Assembly: GCA_000467715.1 (NCBI GenBank)
Contig: AJFK01000133.1
Location: forward strand, 1 to 64,000
DNA length: 64,000 nucleotides
Source of the DNA: Hysterium pulicare CBS 123377
Lineage: Eukaryota; Ascomycota; Dothideomycetes; Hysteriales; Hysteriaceae
Reading direction: 5' to 3'
The first letter of the stretch is position 1, and each line of letters begins with the position of its first letter. Positions 1 to 13,300 of this stretch are shown one piece after another. The notes below the pieces were generated by a model. It was not told the origin of the DNA, searched no databases, and saw nothing but the letters and a program-made list of their open reading frames with translations. Both the position numbers and the translations under genes were made by a program.

Positions 1-3000
1 GGTCTACGTCTACGACCTTATTTTCTACCTGCCTACAAAGCTGATTTAATCTTCGTATAAGGCGTACTGGGACAGACATGGGAAAGCACATCATGGTCAT
101 ATCCCCGCTATGGTGGAGCTCAGAATCACAAAATCTCCTTATTGACCCACCACCTCCGCGACCTCCGGGCACCTCTCTCAACGGCGATTGGGGCGCATTC
201 CGCAAGCTTTTGGATCTTCTTTTCAGGGCGACTGATGCTTTGAATATCGTAGAGTTGCGAATTGCCGCATTTCGAACCCTGAAATATAACCCTGGAATGT
301 GCTACACGTAATCTGCTTTGCCATCACTTCCTTCTCCATCTCTTCAATATAAACGCTTCCTCCTCTCTCTCCTTCCCTATACACAATACACAATACTCCT
401 TGCGACTTCTTCTCGCAGAGCCAAACCCCGAGGTTGCTCCAGTCCGATAGTGGTTCCTCCAAAGAAGCCTTCAACCACCTTTTGAGATGATGTGCTGAGC
501 GGACTGGCAGTACAAAACTGATACTGTGTGGCGATGATGGAGGGAGTGCCTGTGGAATGATGGAAAGTCTCAAAGAACCAAAGGCAAGCGTGCTATGGCT
601 GCAAAACAACACGTAACCACTCTGGTTAATGGAGTGTGGCGATTTCCCCATTTGCTGCACCAGGAAAGCTGGATCGACAGCCACTTTTCGTGGTTTAAAC
701 ATCCGGTCGCAAGCTCAGGAATGTGTTCAGGAAAGAGGCATTATCAAGTGATCTATCCAAAGTCTTATAGGAAGTGGCTTATATTGGTAATGAAGAGGAG
801 AAGCGCATGGAGATGAAAGTTCAAGTTACTGATTTGTGATGATCAAAGAAATGATGTAGCGGTACTTACTAAGTCTCTCGGGCGGTCACACGCGACTAAC
901 GCAGTGCAATTCGTCTATATAAATCTCCTTCTAGATTCGTTTCTTTCTTTTCCTCCACACGAGCAATTATCTGGCCATCGGGATCCAAGAAAATGGACAA
1001 AAATCCTAATGGTGCGGCTCTTTAGCTCAGAAGTATCCAAAGATGCCTTGCGTCCTCGTGCCTTCTGTTATACGCGTTTACCGTCCAATCGGATGTGCTG
1101 GTGGTCCAAAACAAACTAGAGTCCGGATGCAATGGGAGAGAAATCTTTTGGGGTGGCATTAACAAGCGTTTGCTCTCCTTCATTGGCGTTGGTGAGATTA
1201 CGGTGTGCTATTAAAGGGAGAAAGAGAGGGTCATGATGATCTTGGGAACCTGGTGATTATTGTCATATATGAATTGAGATATTGACGATGTTCAGCCCCG
1301 ATAAAATATGTTCCAAAAGGACCGCATCGCCGCTTCTAGACCGGGACTTCAAGATACTTGGCTTTTCCACCAAGGCAAACCCATACGAGTGATGTGAGAA
1401 GTTCATTGAATACGCCTCATAAAGTGCGGCGTTAAAAAATGAAGAACGAGGAGAATTTCAAACAGTACTCACAAAGAAGGCTCGTGGCATATGCTCCACG
1501 TGCCGCGCCAACTTACTCGGACCACTCTTCTCCTCATCTATAAAACCCTCTTCTCTTTCTCTTCCAAAGCCTACTCCATACAGCGGCAAAATAGAGAACA
1601 CGTTTTGCTCAAACTGCTAGGCGATGTTGCGGCCCGCCATTCAAATTTCATCTAGGTTGGCAGGATATGCTTTTGCTTGCGTCCTCTCCGCCGTGTCTCC
1701 ATAAAACCAATATCGGAGTTCTGATGTCCCGGCTCAACACAAGCTAAGAAAAAACGTGATGAGCTACCGAAACAATGACGACGCACTGATTACATGTTGG
1801 GGCTTGTGGAGTGATACAAGAGAAGACGATATCGGATGCGACTCTGAGGGGAGTAAGTCAGTGATGATCGCTATCTTTAGCAATTGAATATGCTGAGCAC
1901 TTGAAAGGATCTTCGCTGTGGCAGCCTGGTGAGGATATATAGTCAGCGAGTGCCGCTCACTTCCGAGTCCTTTAGTGGATCTGTATAGCTTGATTGATCC
2001 ACAAACATGTGATAGATGACTCCGTGAGCTCCAAATCTCCCAAAAGCATAAATGCTTCGTTTGTAAAAGCAACAATAGTGCAAGGACCTTCAATCCTCCG
2101 GAAATACCATTTGATTCTTGAGTTCACTAGCTGGAGAATTCATCTGTGTGGAGCGAGTAGGATTTGTCGAGGATTTTATACCCCGGTGGTCGATGACAGT
2201 AAGGGCGCTAAGCCAATCTAGCCGTCCATATTGCTCATGCTTAGTCATGCCGCATCTCCTTCTCCTGATTCCTAGCGCTACTGCGCCCCGCAACATATTC
2301 CGAGGCTCCAAAACGATCTTTGACAGCACCCTATGCTGTGGTCTTACACATCAGGCTAGGTTGAGTTCCGAGCTGCATGTTGCGGTCGTCTTTGGATTAT
2401 TCTGAGTCGAGAACATCATGAAAAGCAGACTGCCCTAGGCATGCCGTGTTTAAACAGCAAGTATCGATGCCCCAAATGGAGAAGAACCGACTCTGACTCC
2501 ACAAAGGATGAGATCATACCGTCGTGTGAGATTGGAGAGCAGGGGGATCATCCTGTTGGTTGGAAGCCGTGATTCCTTGATGAAGGGTATTGGGCGGTTG
2601 ATATAGCCCTTCATCACTGTTTTGCTGCTGATGCTTGCTCATAGGACTAGAATATTCCAACACAGCCCTGAGGAAAATCCCTTAAGTGAATTGTCAAGGC
2701 GGCGCTCAAAAGTGAGCAGCATCGCTTTATGCCATGTTAATGGCAGGATGAAGGAGATGCTCATGAGAAGCATGTAAGGTGAAAACCATTAGCCATTCAA
2801 GCAAATTACGAGTCCAAAACTCAACTTGTCAATGTGAACCTCAGCCTCATTCTCCGTCCCTTCCGATTAGGCACATGTGCTCGGCCTCCAATGCTTGTCA
2901 AATCGAGTCGTTCTGTGAAGTTCTCGCTCCCCACCACTGCCATACAGCTTCAGCATGGCGTGAATTGTTCGTACGGTGAAAGGTGGATTTGGGTAACGTG

Positions 3001-4715
3001 TGTCATGATGGGGGAATGGGAAAGGGTTATAAACCTGAAAATGTGATTAGTCATACAGCATCTACTTCTCCTTACTAGATCAGCTATATAAACCTCCTCC
3101 TCTTCCTCTAGTTCCTAAGCATACTGCACCTCGTAACACATTCTAGGGTTCCAGAACGAACTGCTTCCATCTCTGATGCTGTGGTCTTCCTTCTGGTTAT
3201 CATTGAGGGATGTATGCTGTGTAGTTCCCTTAGCTCCGCGAGTATCCTGAAAATCATAGGGCAACATCAGATTGCTTAATGTGTTGTTCATTTGAAGGGG
3301 TAAAGGAAACTTTTTGGAGAGATCATGGGCTCGGGATTGAACCCAAATCGTCTCGAAGGGTCATCTCGAAGCATGCGGCGGAGAGGAGAGACCGAAACAT
3401 CTTCAAAGGAAACTGAGCACCGGTGGACGTGAATGATGACGCCAAAGGGAATCGAGGAAAGGAAATGGTGATGCTTATCATTGTCGGCGCAATGAGGATT
3501 CTCATAAGTAGCATCAGTGATCACGAAGAGTCTGTCGAGGAGGCCTTAGTCTGTAGGGTGAACCTCCAACACCATCGTTACCAACACTATTCAGTGCCCG
3601 CATATGAGGTGGGTCGGCAGTATGTTGATACTGTTTTATGGGAATGAGGAAACCCCCCGCAACCATACATCATCTCCGACTGTGAGATTGTTGTTCGTCC
3701 CTTTAGACGCCAGCTCGTGTGCAGATGTAAGATCGTTGGCTATCAAGAGACCACCTAATATATCAAGAATTCCTAGTGATGAATAAGCCCAGAGTCAAGT
3801 AGTCACGAATACTGGAAAAGAAGCGGATAATGTGAAGTAACCCATGCATTGACAAATCACAGCCAGCGCCAATCTCTAGTCGTCGGTCTAAACTGTGGGA
3901 TCACAACCGAGTTCAAGCCAATGGTATCATCCTCATCCTCCACCATGCTAACCTCTACTACACTCATCATCTCAAAAGCAGCCCTGGTTGAGCAACATGC
4001 GCTCAACCCTAAAAACAGATAGCTTTTCTCTTCTGGCCTAAAGAGAAAGCCCTGGCAGTACCAATACACCTCCAAAGGAAAAGTAGCTATTCGACAACCT
4101 TATGGGAAAAGATAAAGTTGAGAACGCCTGGGTCCCCACGGACCGCCGGTTGATGGATGGATGGAAGGATGGAAGGTAGGTATGGTGTACAAAGGTCGTA
4201 CAAGTGGAACGCCGGGGTTTCCATTTACCGGACGACCGACCACGTCCTTGCGAAGGAACAAAACCCCTTTCTACAAAATCAAAACAAACTCCCATGCTAA
4301 TCCAAAAGAGAAAGAAGTACCCCACACTCCGAACCAATGTGTTTACTTTCGCTGATGGTTTTTGTCACAGTGACATATGCTGATCGGATGGATAAGTCGG
4401 GGAACCCGAACCTCCGCAATCCAAAATGAGGTCACTGCCAGTTCATAAAAAGACAAAACAGGAAAAGTGCCTCCAATCAGACGGTTACAGTCATAGAACA
4501 AAACACCTCGCTAATTACGCAGGGAAAATATTGAGTAAGAAAATAGTCATCCGCCAGCGTGTTGAAGTCGTACAAGTGTTGAAGATGTTGGCAAGGAAAT
4601 GGTCGTTAAGGCTGAAGAGCCAAAATTCGGGTCCTTGAGGACGCTCGCTCTATTGTCGTAAATGCGTTTGTATGGGTATATGTTTGTTGGCCAAGTTAAT
4701 TGAAACAAGTGGTCT
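1..4715. repeat. Gene-poor tract with diverged promoter-like repeats, TATA motifs pointing right
   Basis: No convincing coding gene is visible; open frames are short and lack family motifs. What can be seen is a recurring layout on the + strand: an E-box-like core, 30-45 bp, a TATA-like motif, then a CT-rich run. The clearest cases are CACGTA (305) with ATATAAACG (about 347), GGTCACACG (883) with TATATAAAT (916), and CACGTG (1497) with TATAAAACC (1539). Further TATA motifs lie at about 3034 and 3082. Two segments, 2239-2346 and 3048-3188, are recognisably related, sharing the string CTATGCTGTGGTCTT or a close variant near their right ends; the second carries about 33 extra bases that include TATATAAACC. 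The layout resembles the 22.8-26.3 kb array in the opposite orientation. From about 3900 to 4715 I see no clear structure. Function is unknown. Confidence 0.45.
2561..2662 (+). repeat. 100-bp dispersed repeat, copy 1, with internal hairpin
   Basis: This segment matches 24228-24329 in direct orientation at about 90% identity by eye, with one single-base gap. Inside it TGATGAAGGG and CCCTTCATCA form a perfect 10-bp inverted repeat around a loop of about 20 bases. The outer ends carry a short imperfect inverted match (GTTGGAA-like and TTCCAAC). Similarity stops abruptly at both edges. It could be a very small non-autonomous DNA element or a structured RNA or regulatory module. No target-site duplication is clear. 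Confidence 0.7.
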
Positions 4716-7700
4716 CTACCACTCCACTAAGAGACGTCCTCTTGTATCATAACGTCCGCCGAGGTTCGATGGTTTCGCATCCTCTGCCAATGGATATCTT
4801 GCATCGATCTCAAATGCCACAGCCTTAAGCTTCTTCTTCTCCTCATCCGGATCATAGTAATATGACCCTGTAATGGGAACCTTGTGATCTCTCGTACTTA
4901 AAGGTAGTTGATATTTTATTACGCCCCTCACGATGAGCTCGAAAGGATATTGAAGAACCTCTTCCCATCTTTCCGCGCCGCCTGCCTCGGTCTTGTTTCC
5001 AGGTTTTGCTAATCGAAGTTCGCCTAGGGAATAGTGTTCATGTCGCTTGAAAAATGACCCATCGAAGTTAAGGGGGGAATCGAAATGGAAAATGCGGCCG
5101 AGCAGCATCGTTCTTGGTTCGCCGACCTCTGGATCCTGAATAGGGTCTGTTCCTTCATCGACACCATCCTTAGCACGCATAGTTGAAGAATCCACAATTG
5201 ATGATGACTCGGTTAGGGAGCGTCGGCGCTGTTCGATATGGGTCGAGGGGATATCGGCGTAATGCCTGTCATGTTCGCGCCACCATCTGTCGGAACCGAC
5301 GTATTTGCTCTTTGCGAAGATGTTGACATCCATGTCAGCAACAGTAACACCTATTATGTTAGGATTGACGGCCTCGACCAAGAGATCTAACATGATCTCT
5401 TCCCCGCTCGCAATGACGTTCTCGATTTCAACAACTTTGACTCCATAGAGGGGTTTGGTAGTTGCAAAAACCACGCCGACGGCACTGAAGATGAGCACAA
5501 GCAGCAGAATGGATAGAACAAGACATCCGGCAAATCTGCGACACCAATCACCGCTGCGACGTCGTTGATGTTCTAGTTGACGCAGGCTTGCACTTCCGGG
5601 GCGCCGTGGTGTGCGGATGCGTTGTGTCCGGATCGTTCCGATAAGTGGCGTTCGTTCATCATCCGCAGCGCCTTCAGCATCCATGTCGTAGGCCGAGTAT
5701 TCTCCGCTCTTCTTGCTGCTAGCGCCATTTCCATTTCCCATACGGAAGTGCTGGAATCGTGGGCTGTTCGGCTGAGAGGACTGTCGCGACGACCCCACAC
5801 GACCCTTCGATAACTGCGGAAATGTTGAGTCACTGTCGAGTATCGATGTATGACTTGCGCCTCCTCGTGCATGCCCATGGCGTCCAATGTGGTGGTGGTG
5901 AATACTGCTCCCTCCGCTGACCCTTCCCGACGGACCACGTATAGTTCCATGAGGTTGCTCGTTGCCATCAGAGTCCACGTTTGAATTGTTGTATGGGTGG
6001 TTGGCAAATTTCATGCTGGTCTTCTTTCCCGCGATTTTGTGTGCATCGCGAATGGCCGACCTTGGGTCTGCCAAACTTGATACTGAAGTCATGCTCGGCG
6101 TCCTCGAATGGTGATGTCGGCTTCGGTGGGGTTGGGGTTCGGGGGGATTTGATTCGTAAACGAATGATTCGTCAGAATCGGAGGAATTTGCCTCATCCAC
6201 TGCACTTGCTACTTTGGCTTCGAAAACGTCGGCTTTGGAGGAAGCTTTTCGAGCGCCAGTATTAGTACAAGGATATAAATGTATAAAAGAAGATGAACGA
6301 AAGGTGGAGGATCTTCTTCGCATAGCCATCTCCGGGCTCGAGTTAGGCAGCATCGCAATAGAAGCTGCAGTACTTGAGCGCCGGCGCATATCTGGTCTCA
6401 TGCTCGGATGGTGATGACAAGGATTATGAGCGCGAAACATACCGGTGCCTGCATTTATCGAAGGCGCTTTCCGTTTGGGCTTTTGCCTTTCCTTCTTGGG
6501 CCGTATTGTCTCATTACTGGGCTTCAGGCGCAGACTGCCGCTTGGATCACCTCGCCCTGAGGCAGAACGATCTTGACTGCCGGTTATTGCTGATTGTGGA
6601 ATTGACGGTACGGTTTCCGTTTCTACTGTCATGTTCTTGGATGGAGCTTCGGCTCGAGATCTCACCGTAGAAAGGGAGGAGAATGATGCTTTCGATTGCA
6701 TCGTCTTTGGCCTCTGCGCCGATGCTGTACGTTGTTCGTGAGATCTCTCCGTGCCATCATTCTTGTTTGCTCCGCTGTCGCTGCCACTCTCGGCATTCTT
6801 CCCATGCTTTGTGCTCAAATCTTCAGTAATCTTGGAGGTAGTGTCGCGTCGTTCTTCGTCGGTATTGATACCGCTGTCGGTACCGGTCGGATTACTGGGA
6901 TATAATTAGTACTGTTCTGTGATAAAGAAGCCCTTGACTGTCAAGGTTGCGCAGCTTGCATGCAGCAGAGAAATAGAGTTTGTGGTCCATTATGTTGAAT
7001 CGCCACCGGTGTAGGATATTACCTTTGATTATCTAGCACGTCAAAACCCGGTGTTGTGGGCAGGCTGGCTTCTTGAACAGTTTCAAGCTTCGGCACGGCA
7101 CCGCTAGCACCTCTTGAAGTAGCCTTCATGCTCAACGGTTGTTGATCTTCCGGGTCACTGTTTACTCCTTCATACTTCACGGGTATACGCGACGACGAAG
7201 CGGGCGATGAGCTTTGTACGACGATAGAGGGCATCGACTGGGTGGATTCGGCTTTCTTGGCTTGGTTTCGGAGGGAGTCGCGGCGTGAACGTGAACGTGA
7301 ATCGGAGGCTGGCGGCGGGGATTTTAGTCGAGGTGAAACGGGCCAATGTGGAGTCGTTTCCCCAGACGTTGTGCCTGATGCAGACTTCTGCGGGCGCGGA
7401 ACTCTTGAAGCGTCCTGTACAGATATAGGTGGAAGTTGCGGCGTGCTTGTTGAAGATAACGCTCTTTGTATTGCTGCCGCAGACGGTACCGTAGTGCTTG
7501 ATCCCGCAAGACTCGGCCCTCTGCTTGGACTAACGTCTGTACTGCTCTTCCTGGATCTCAATCCTGACCTCGGTAATGGACCTGTTGTCCCTGGCTGTCT
7601 AGGTGGCGGCCTGGCTGGAGAGGTGTCTCGTGAAGACAAGGGCGAATTTGCAGTAGAAGGGGAGCCAGAAGGGACGAGAGGACGTGATCCGTTGAGGGCT

Positions 7701-7876
7701 TGATGCATCGTCTGTGGGGTTGACACATTCTCGGATGCAGAGGATGTTGGCTGTGTCCTATTTGTTGAGGCTGCACTGTCTGTGGAAGCCATCGGGACCC
7801 TTTCGTCGCTCGCAGACGGTTCGGCAGACTCCAGCTGGCCGGTTATGGAGCGGAAATTCTCCTCGTTGGTGGTCAT
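4716..7876 (-). CDS. VAC7: Vac7-family vacuolar segregation protein
   Basis: Two exons (7876-7023 and 6894-4716) joined across a 128-nt intron with a CTAAT branch motif give 1,010 residues. Seen: a long Ser/Pro-rich N-terminal half with many RRxS-type patches, one transmembrane segment (around the CLVLSILLLVLIFSAVG stretch), and a conserved lumenal C-terminal domain with GRIFHFDSPLNFDGSF and QYPFELIVRGVIKYQLPLS. Known of the family: Vac7 is a vacuolar membrane protein in the complex with Vac14 and Fig4 that activates the PI3P 5-kinase Fab1, raising PI(3,5)P2 for vacuole size control and the hyperosmotic response. The protein is close to the usual size for filamentous fungi. The start is the first ATG of an open exon that contains the family-like N-terminus. 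The 3' exon has no ATG at its head and reads back into the acceptor in frame, which supports the splice. Confidence 0.85.
6895..7022 (-). other. Intron of the Vac7-type gene
   Basis: The donor is GTAATA after ...CAAAG and the acceptor is CCCAG before TAATCCG. Both flanks keep the same phase (AG|T), giving a continuous protein. The branch-like CTAAT lies about 10 nt before the acceptor. Without this intron the first exon would stop within three bases and the second would lack an ATG near its start. Confidence 0.8.
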
Positions 7877-10376
7877 AATGTTGAGTGAAGATGTGTGGGG
7901 GACTTGGAGGATCGTGGCATGCTGGGTTGAAACGGTGAGAGGCCCGAGGGACGAAGCGCAACCGAGGAGCGGTCAATATGGATGAAAGAAGACGCAGACA
8001 ACAACGCGGCAACAGGCAGTTGGATAGGTGCTAAAGGATAACTGTGGCAGCGGTGGGTGAATGGCTGTGGCGCATTACAGGCCCGGACAAGTGCGTCGGC
8101 GGCCTGCTGGGGGTTGAAAAGTAGTGGTGGGTTTGAGGGCCGTTGTGACGATGACGGCGACGGATTGGGGAGTGGCCCAAGACGGCAAAGCGCCTTGGAG
8201 ATGCCCAACTCTCAGGAACGAAAAGTTGACAGCGCACACTCAACCACGGCCCGCGAATTAAATCCCGACCATGCTGTCAGCTGAGACAAGACGGCGATGC
8301 ACGTAATCATGAACGTAATCATGAGGAACGCTCTCGCATCGCTTTACCTTATGCCACATTTAGGTCACGCCGACCAACGCTTGAAGATCGCCCTCTCGAC
8401 CTCCCACTCTCTGTACACCCCTATGAAAGACGTCTGCCTGATTCGATAGGGCTGGCGACAGATATGGGCAGCTTGCGTGGGATATTAATCCCCGTTGAGC
8501 CACATGCAGAAAGACATGCTCGACACCGCAGCAGTTCCTGAACGGCTGCGACTCCGACGTTCACACGTGCCAAATGCTCAAACGCCGGGTATTTTCAGGC
8601 AAGTCTAGAATAGTTGGGAGCTTCTTAGCTACACTGCCCTGGCTGCTCTCTCATTTCTAGATAAGCAAGGATCTTTAAGGAGTCCGGCCTCACGATTTCA
8701 GCCTCTGAGTAAGGCTGTGAGAGAAGCGGCGTTGAACAGAATAGAACTGATGAATCAAAGACTTAGAATGACACAGATCTGATGTCCGAATGTCTCGGGT
8801 TATTAATGCCAATATGCAAGATACCATTGGTCGGAGTGCCACAGTGCTTTTGTACAGAACAGCCTTGTAGGAGTCATCATCTGCTTCAGCTATCTACGTC
8901 TTTGACTGTGGATTTTTGGTTCAGTTGTAGACTCAAGGCCCACTGAGCAAGAAATCTAACTGACCCATGCTGGCTTCTCGTCGTTGAGCGTACACACTCC
9001 CGCTATACAAACACAACGAGTTGCATAACTCGTGGCCCCTCAATTTATGAGCGACCGGCAATGGTCATTAGAATACATTTGAGCTGAGTAAAAGCGATAC
9101 AAATAGCTTTGCTCCTTAAGAGGATACCTCACAGGTACTATCTTCGCGGAGTACTGTTGGACGAAATAGAATTAAGTCTTGTTTTCATCTTTCTAACTTC
9201 CTGGCTACGCCTTGCTATTGGGGTCCATGCATCACCTGTATTCTGTGAATCGTATTGCCTCTAAGCGTACTATTTCGGGAGCCTTTGAACACTCTGCGTG
9301 CGCATATGTTCTCCCTTAGCATCAATCAGCGTACGTAGATGACTTGAACCCGGGGAACGACCCTTGAGGTCATGATGAGCTGCTTGGAGCCTTTCTGAAC
9401 CGTAGCGAGAAAAGCACGATAAAATTTTGAATATGGCAGAAATAAGTTTATATTCTGAACGAAAAGATATGCCTTGAATATAATTATGCAGTTACGCGAT
9501 ATGCAAATTGACGCTATCACCGCTCAGGTTTAGTGTGTTCATTCCAACCTCACCTCGGGTCTGTGTGCGACGATCATACGGGTGTGAGAATTCGTCCTTC
9601 CGGACTATGGGTCTGCATCTACCATTTTCTTTACCACCAGCCTACAAAGCAAATTCAGACTCAGCATAAGGCGCTAAAGCAAGTTGCCGTCCTTAAGTCT
9701 ATTCGGAAAGTAGCATATGAAACACGATCTATCAGACTTGTACGGCCATGAAAGTCCGCAGTACGTTGAATAATGACACTCACTGTAGATGCTGTATGAT
9801 TCACCTGAGCTCAATGCCCATCCGAATAGGTGGGAACCAGAAGCATCTCAGAATAACACCATGTCTACAAAATGGGTCTTGCAATGGCTGCATCGCCCGT
9901 CTTGCGGAGAGCGGCGATGCATGGTAGGCCTCAGCTCGTTTACGGCGAAAGAGCGGGCGCGTACATGAGAGGAATGGAGTCCATTGGTCAGCCCAGCCAT
10001 TTCATCTCAGGCAGCGAATATGTGCTACAGAAGCAAGCAGAAAGGTGAGGTACAGTCTTACTCCTTCACGGCGAGACTATCTTCCATCACCTCAGTGATC
10101 TAGGTGGCACAGTTTAGCCATACTTATTCGGACCTAGCGTGGTTTTGCTCTGTCACTCACCTATATCTTTTCACCTCACCCACGGTTCGCTTGCAATTTT
10201 GAACTCTGCACACAATCTTTCCTGCCTCTACCGCTCTCGATCGATATAATCCTCACTTGCCGAAGTCGTTAACAGATCGGAGAGCTCTTTCTACGGAAAC
10301 TGACTTCGCTCTTGATCCAGAGGGCGCACAATAACCTCTGCCTGAATCTGATGGGCTTTGGGTCAAGCTTGCGGTT
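7877..10376. other. 2.5-kb divergent intergenic region
   Basis: This lies between the divergently transcribed Vac7 gene and the DUF3638 giant gene, so it should hold both promoters and 5' leaders. Only short, unconvincing open frames are present. I see no tRNA, repeat array or mobile element. A run rich in pyrimidines and short introns-like signals precedes 10377. Confidence 0.5.
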
Positions 10377-13300
10377 ATGGATCAACTTCCTCTGAGGCCG
10401 GGCGAAAAGCCACTTGCCTTAGAGCATCTCGACTACATCTTTCATCATGTTTTCTTACCGCCACGATTACCACAACAAGATGACAGCAGTTCTATAACAG
10501 ATTTGGCTCTCGCAGGCCAGACTCTAGTAGCTCTTAAGCACTTTACTGAGCTCATTCCTGATGAGTCGGCCTTGACCATCTGCATTGAGATGATTGAGGG
10601 GCTGCTTGAGTCCAAAGCATCTACTGGCCTCTTGCTGAGTGAAAAGGTGGAAGCTCAAATGGGAGCCATGCAAAATCTGGGTATTTATGCCCATGAATAA
10701 TCGAACTTTCATAGCTAATCATTGGTTTAGATGTCATTGCCTATCACATCCAAGCCCAAAATGCAGGCGTCATTATTCGCAGGCAAGAACACGGCTACAT
10801 TTTCGAAGCTTTCCGCGTGTCTTCAACAAACTCTGATGTCACAGGTACTCAAGGCCGTCTGCGAAGATGCTTCCCAGGTCCAGCCATGATGGTCGATTCA
10901 AATTCATGGATGCGTCAAGCTTTAAGACGGCCATTTGCTGAGATGTTAACGAAACTGGATTCCTCTACACCAACCGACGCCCAGCCTATCACCGTAAAGG
11001 CCACCAAACAGCTATTGGAAATAAGGGACACAGTCAAACCGCAATATGTCACCGAAATGGTTATGGGCATCCTTCGCGGAATTGGTCAGCCAGCATATAT
11101 TCCTCGTATATGGAAACATACTCGCGAAGAAGTCTTGTGGTCTGATACTTACAAACCATGGAGGCGATCACCATTCTGGCTTTTCCTTAGATGCACCATT
11201 CAAACAACTCTTATGAGGAATGGTGACCCAGCTCGTGGACGCCACCTATACAAATCTTTCATGCTCTACTTCATGACTCGCATGACAGAACAGGCACTCG
11301 ATGCTAGATTCCCGAATGATTTCCTCTACTGCATGAGGGCGAAGGTCATCCGAAGACTGACGAAACTGGAGTCAAAGACCGAACCTTCCTGGTTCCAGTA
11401 TGTGCGTGAGACTATTACTCTTGTTACAGCAGAGCTCAACTTGAGGTGGTACTCGATTGAGAATTCTGACCCATCTCATGCCCAATCCAAATGGCCCCTT
11501 TCTATTCTGTCATTCTGTCAAGATACAGTCCTACAGATGCCTTGCTTACGGTCCTATCTGCCGACCATGGGGTCCCGCGTCGAAAAGAACTCCAAATCGC
11601 AAATGCTGGCATTAGAGTCTAGCCATCGCATCTTGCAAAAGACCACCGGTTCTCCCGATTTGAGTCAGCTAAGAAGTTTGAATTACGAGAATGCCTATAT
11701 TCTGCTAGCAGATTTTGAGAACTGGGTTCGAAACTCACTTACGTCTTGGCAAACAGCAAATCTTGACCGTGCGAATTCATCCTCTGATATTGCACAGCTC
11801 ATCACAGACTATACCTCTAGAGCACAAATCGAATACGCCGATAACCCTGGATGCCTTTCTCTCATGCTTCTTACAACAATGGAACTGTGGGTTTGCCTTG
11901 ATAAAATTGCGATTCATCACTGCCCGATATTGCTAGACTATGATACGGAGTTTCCTATGGACCTCTTCGAGCCACTTCTACTGCCAAAGAAACAGCAGAT
12001 GGAGCGTCTACTGGCCATAGAAACATATCTTTCCGCCAGAAGGGAACGCTCGAACTCACATTTCCCGTCTGTGTTCCATTGCATCAATGATGCAAACTGT
12101 CTGGCAGTAAGATACTTCACTCAATCTGCCAGCCATCAGGCATTGCGTACGAACATTGAAAGTTCTGCAAGAACGGAACGTGAGAGAAAAAGGGCAGAGC
12201 TTGCAAGCTTGAAGCTAAGGCAAGAATCAATGAAAGATCAAGCCGAGGCCATGTCCTGTGATTTTGAACCCGAATTGGTATGGGACTACGAGACCAAAAT
12301 CACATACAAATCGCAGAAACACTTATCATCTTGCAGAAAACATAAGTTGCAACGTGAAGCTGAATCACTCACTATCACATGTCATGAGTGGCCTCTACCA
12401 GCAAATGATTTAGAAGTCAAAACAGCAGTCTTCGAGCTCGACGTTCCTGAACCAATAGCGGTCTGGCGAGATACGACTTACAGCCTTCTCGTTGATATAT
12501 GTACGAATTCCTCCAAAAAGTCATTGACAGCTGGCTATCGCTTGGAAAATACATACTATATGTACACTTACGGTGGGCTTCGTTCATATGTTGGAAGGAG
12601 AAGCACTCGGCTGCAGCTTGCATCAACGACTAAACCATTTGGCGTTACACATTATCGATCGCCACAGGTGTCTGCCGTCACAGAAAGTGATATTTGTGTG
12701 CCGAATGGGCTTCAATATGAGATCTTTGACACATCTTCCGGACGTCAAGCAGTCGAATCCTTGGGTTACTGTGGAGTTAGGGAGTTTTGTTCTGGGAAAA
12801 TTAAAAATGGACCTTATCGATGCCTCCAGTACGCTGTAAGCAATACTGTGCACACGCCTAATGAGATCATATCCCAGCAATCCGTTTGTGCGCAGGAAAT
12901 CACCGTACCGGAGTTTATTTCATTTGGACAATTACGTGCTGGTCATCGTCTGCAATGGCAGAATATTGCTCGGCATGTTGTTGATGGTGGTTTGGACTTC
13001 AACCGAGAAGAAACTGAAATACTACTTCTCCAAGCCATCTGGGAGGCTGGTCCTACCAGTACATCTATTCCGTTCCCGGTCCTTCGCGACGCCCATTGCT
13101 GCCTCGCAAGCCCAGAATTCTGTTTGGACTTATTTCAGGAACTTAACAAAACCTTTTCATTCATCGAAAAGAACTGGCAGGGAATAACAACCGCCCGAAT
13201 CTTTGCTGCTCTGGCGGCAAGGATTCTTTCTCTATCTGCCGAGTCAGATGTACATCGGGCATGTTTCTCGTTCCTAGCTCGAGTCAGAGATGTAACATTT

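Noticed and set aside
3300-3360. Possible tRNA-like string (GGGATTGAACCC)
   Set aside because: It resembles a reverse-complement B box, but no matching A box or acceptor-stem pairing was found around it.
7242-7703. 153-codon plus-strand frame inside the Vac7-type gene
   Set aside because: It is an antisense shadow of the Ser/Pro-rich exon 1 of the minus-strand gene, whose frame carries the family signal.
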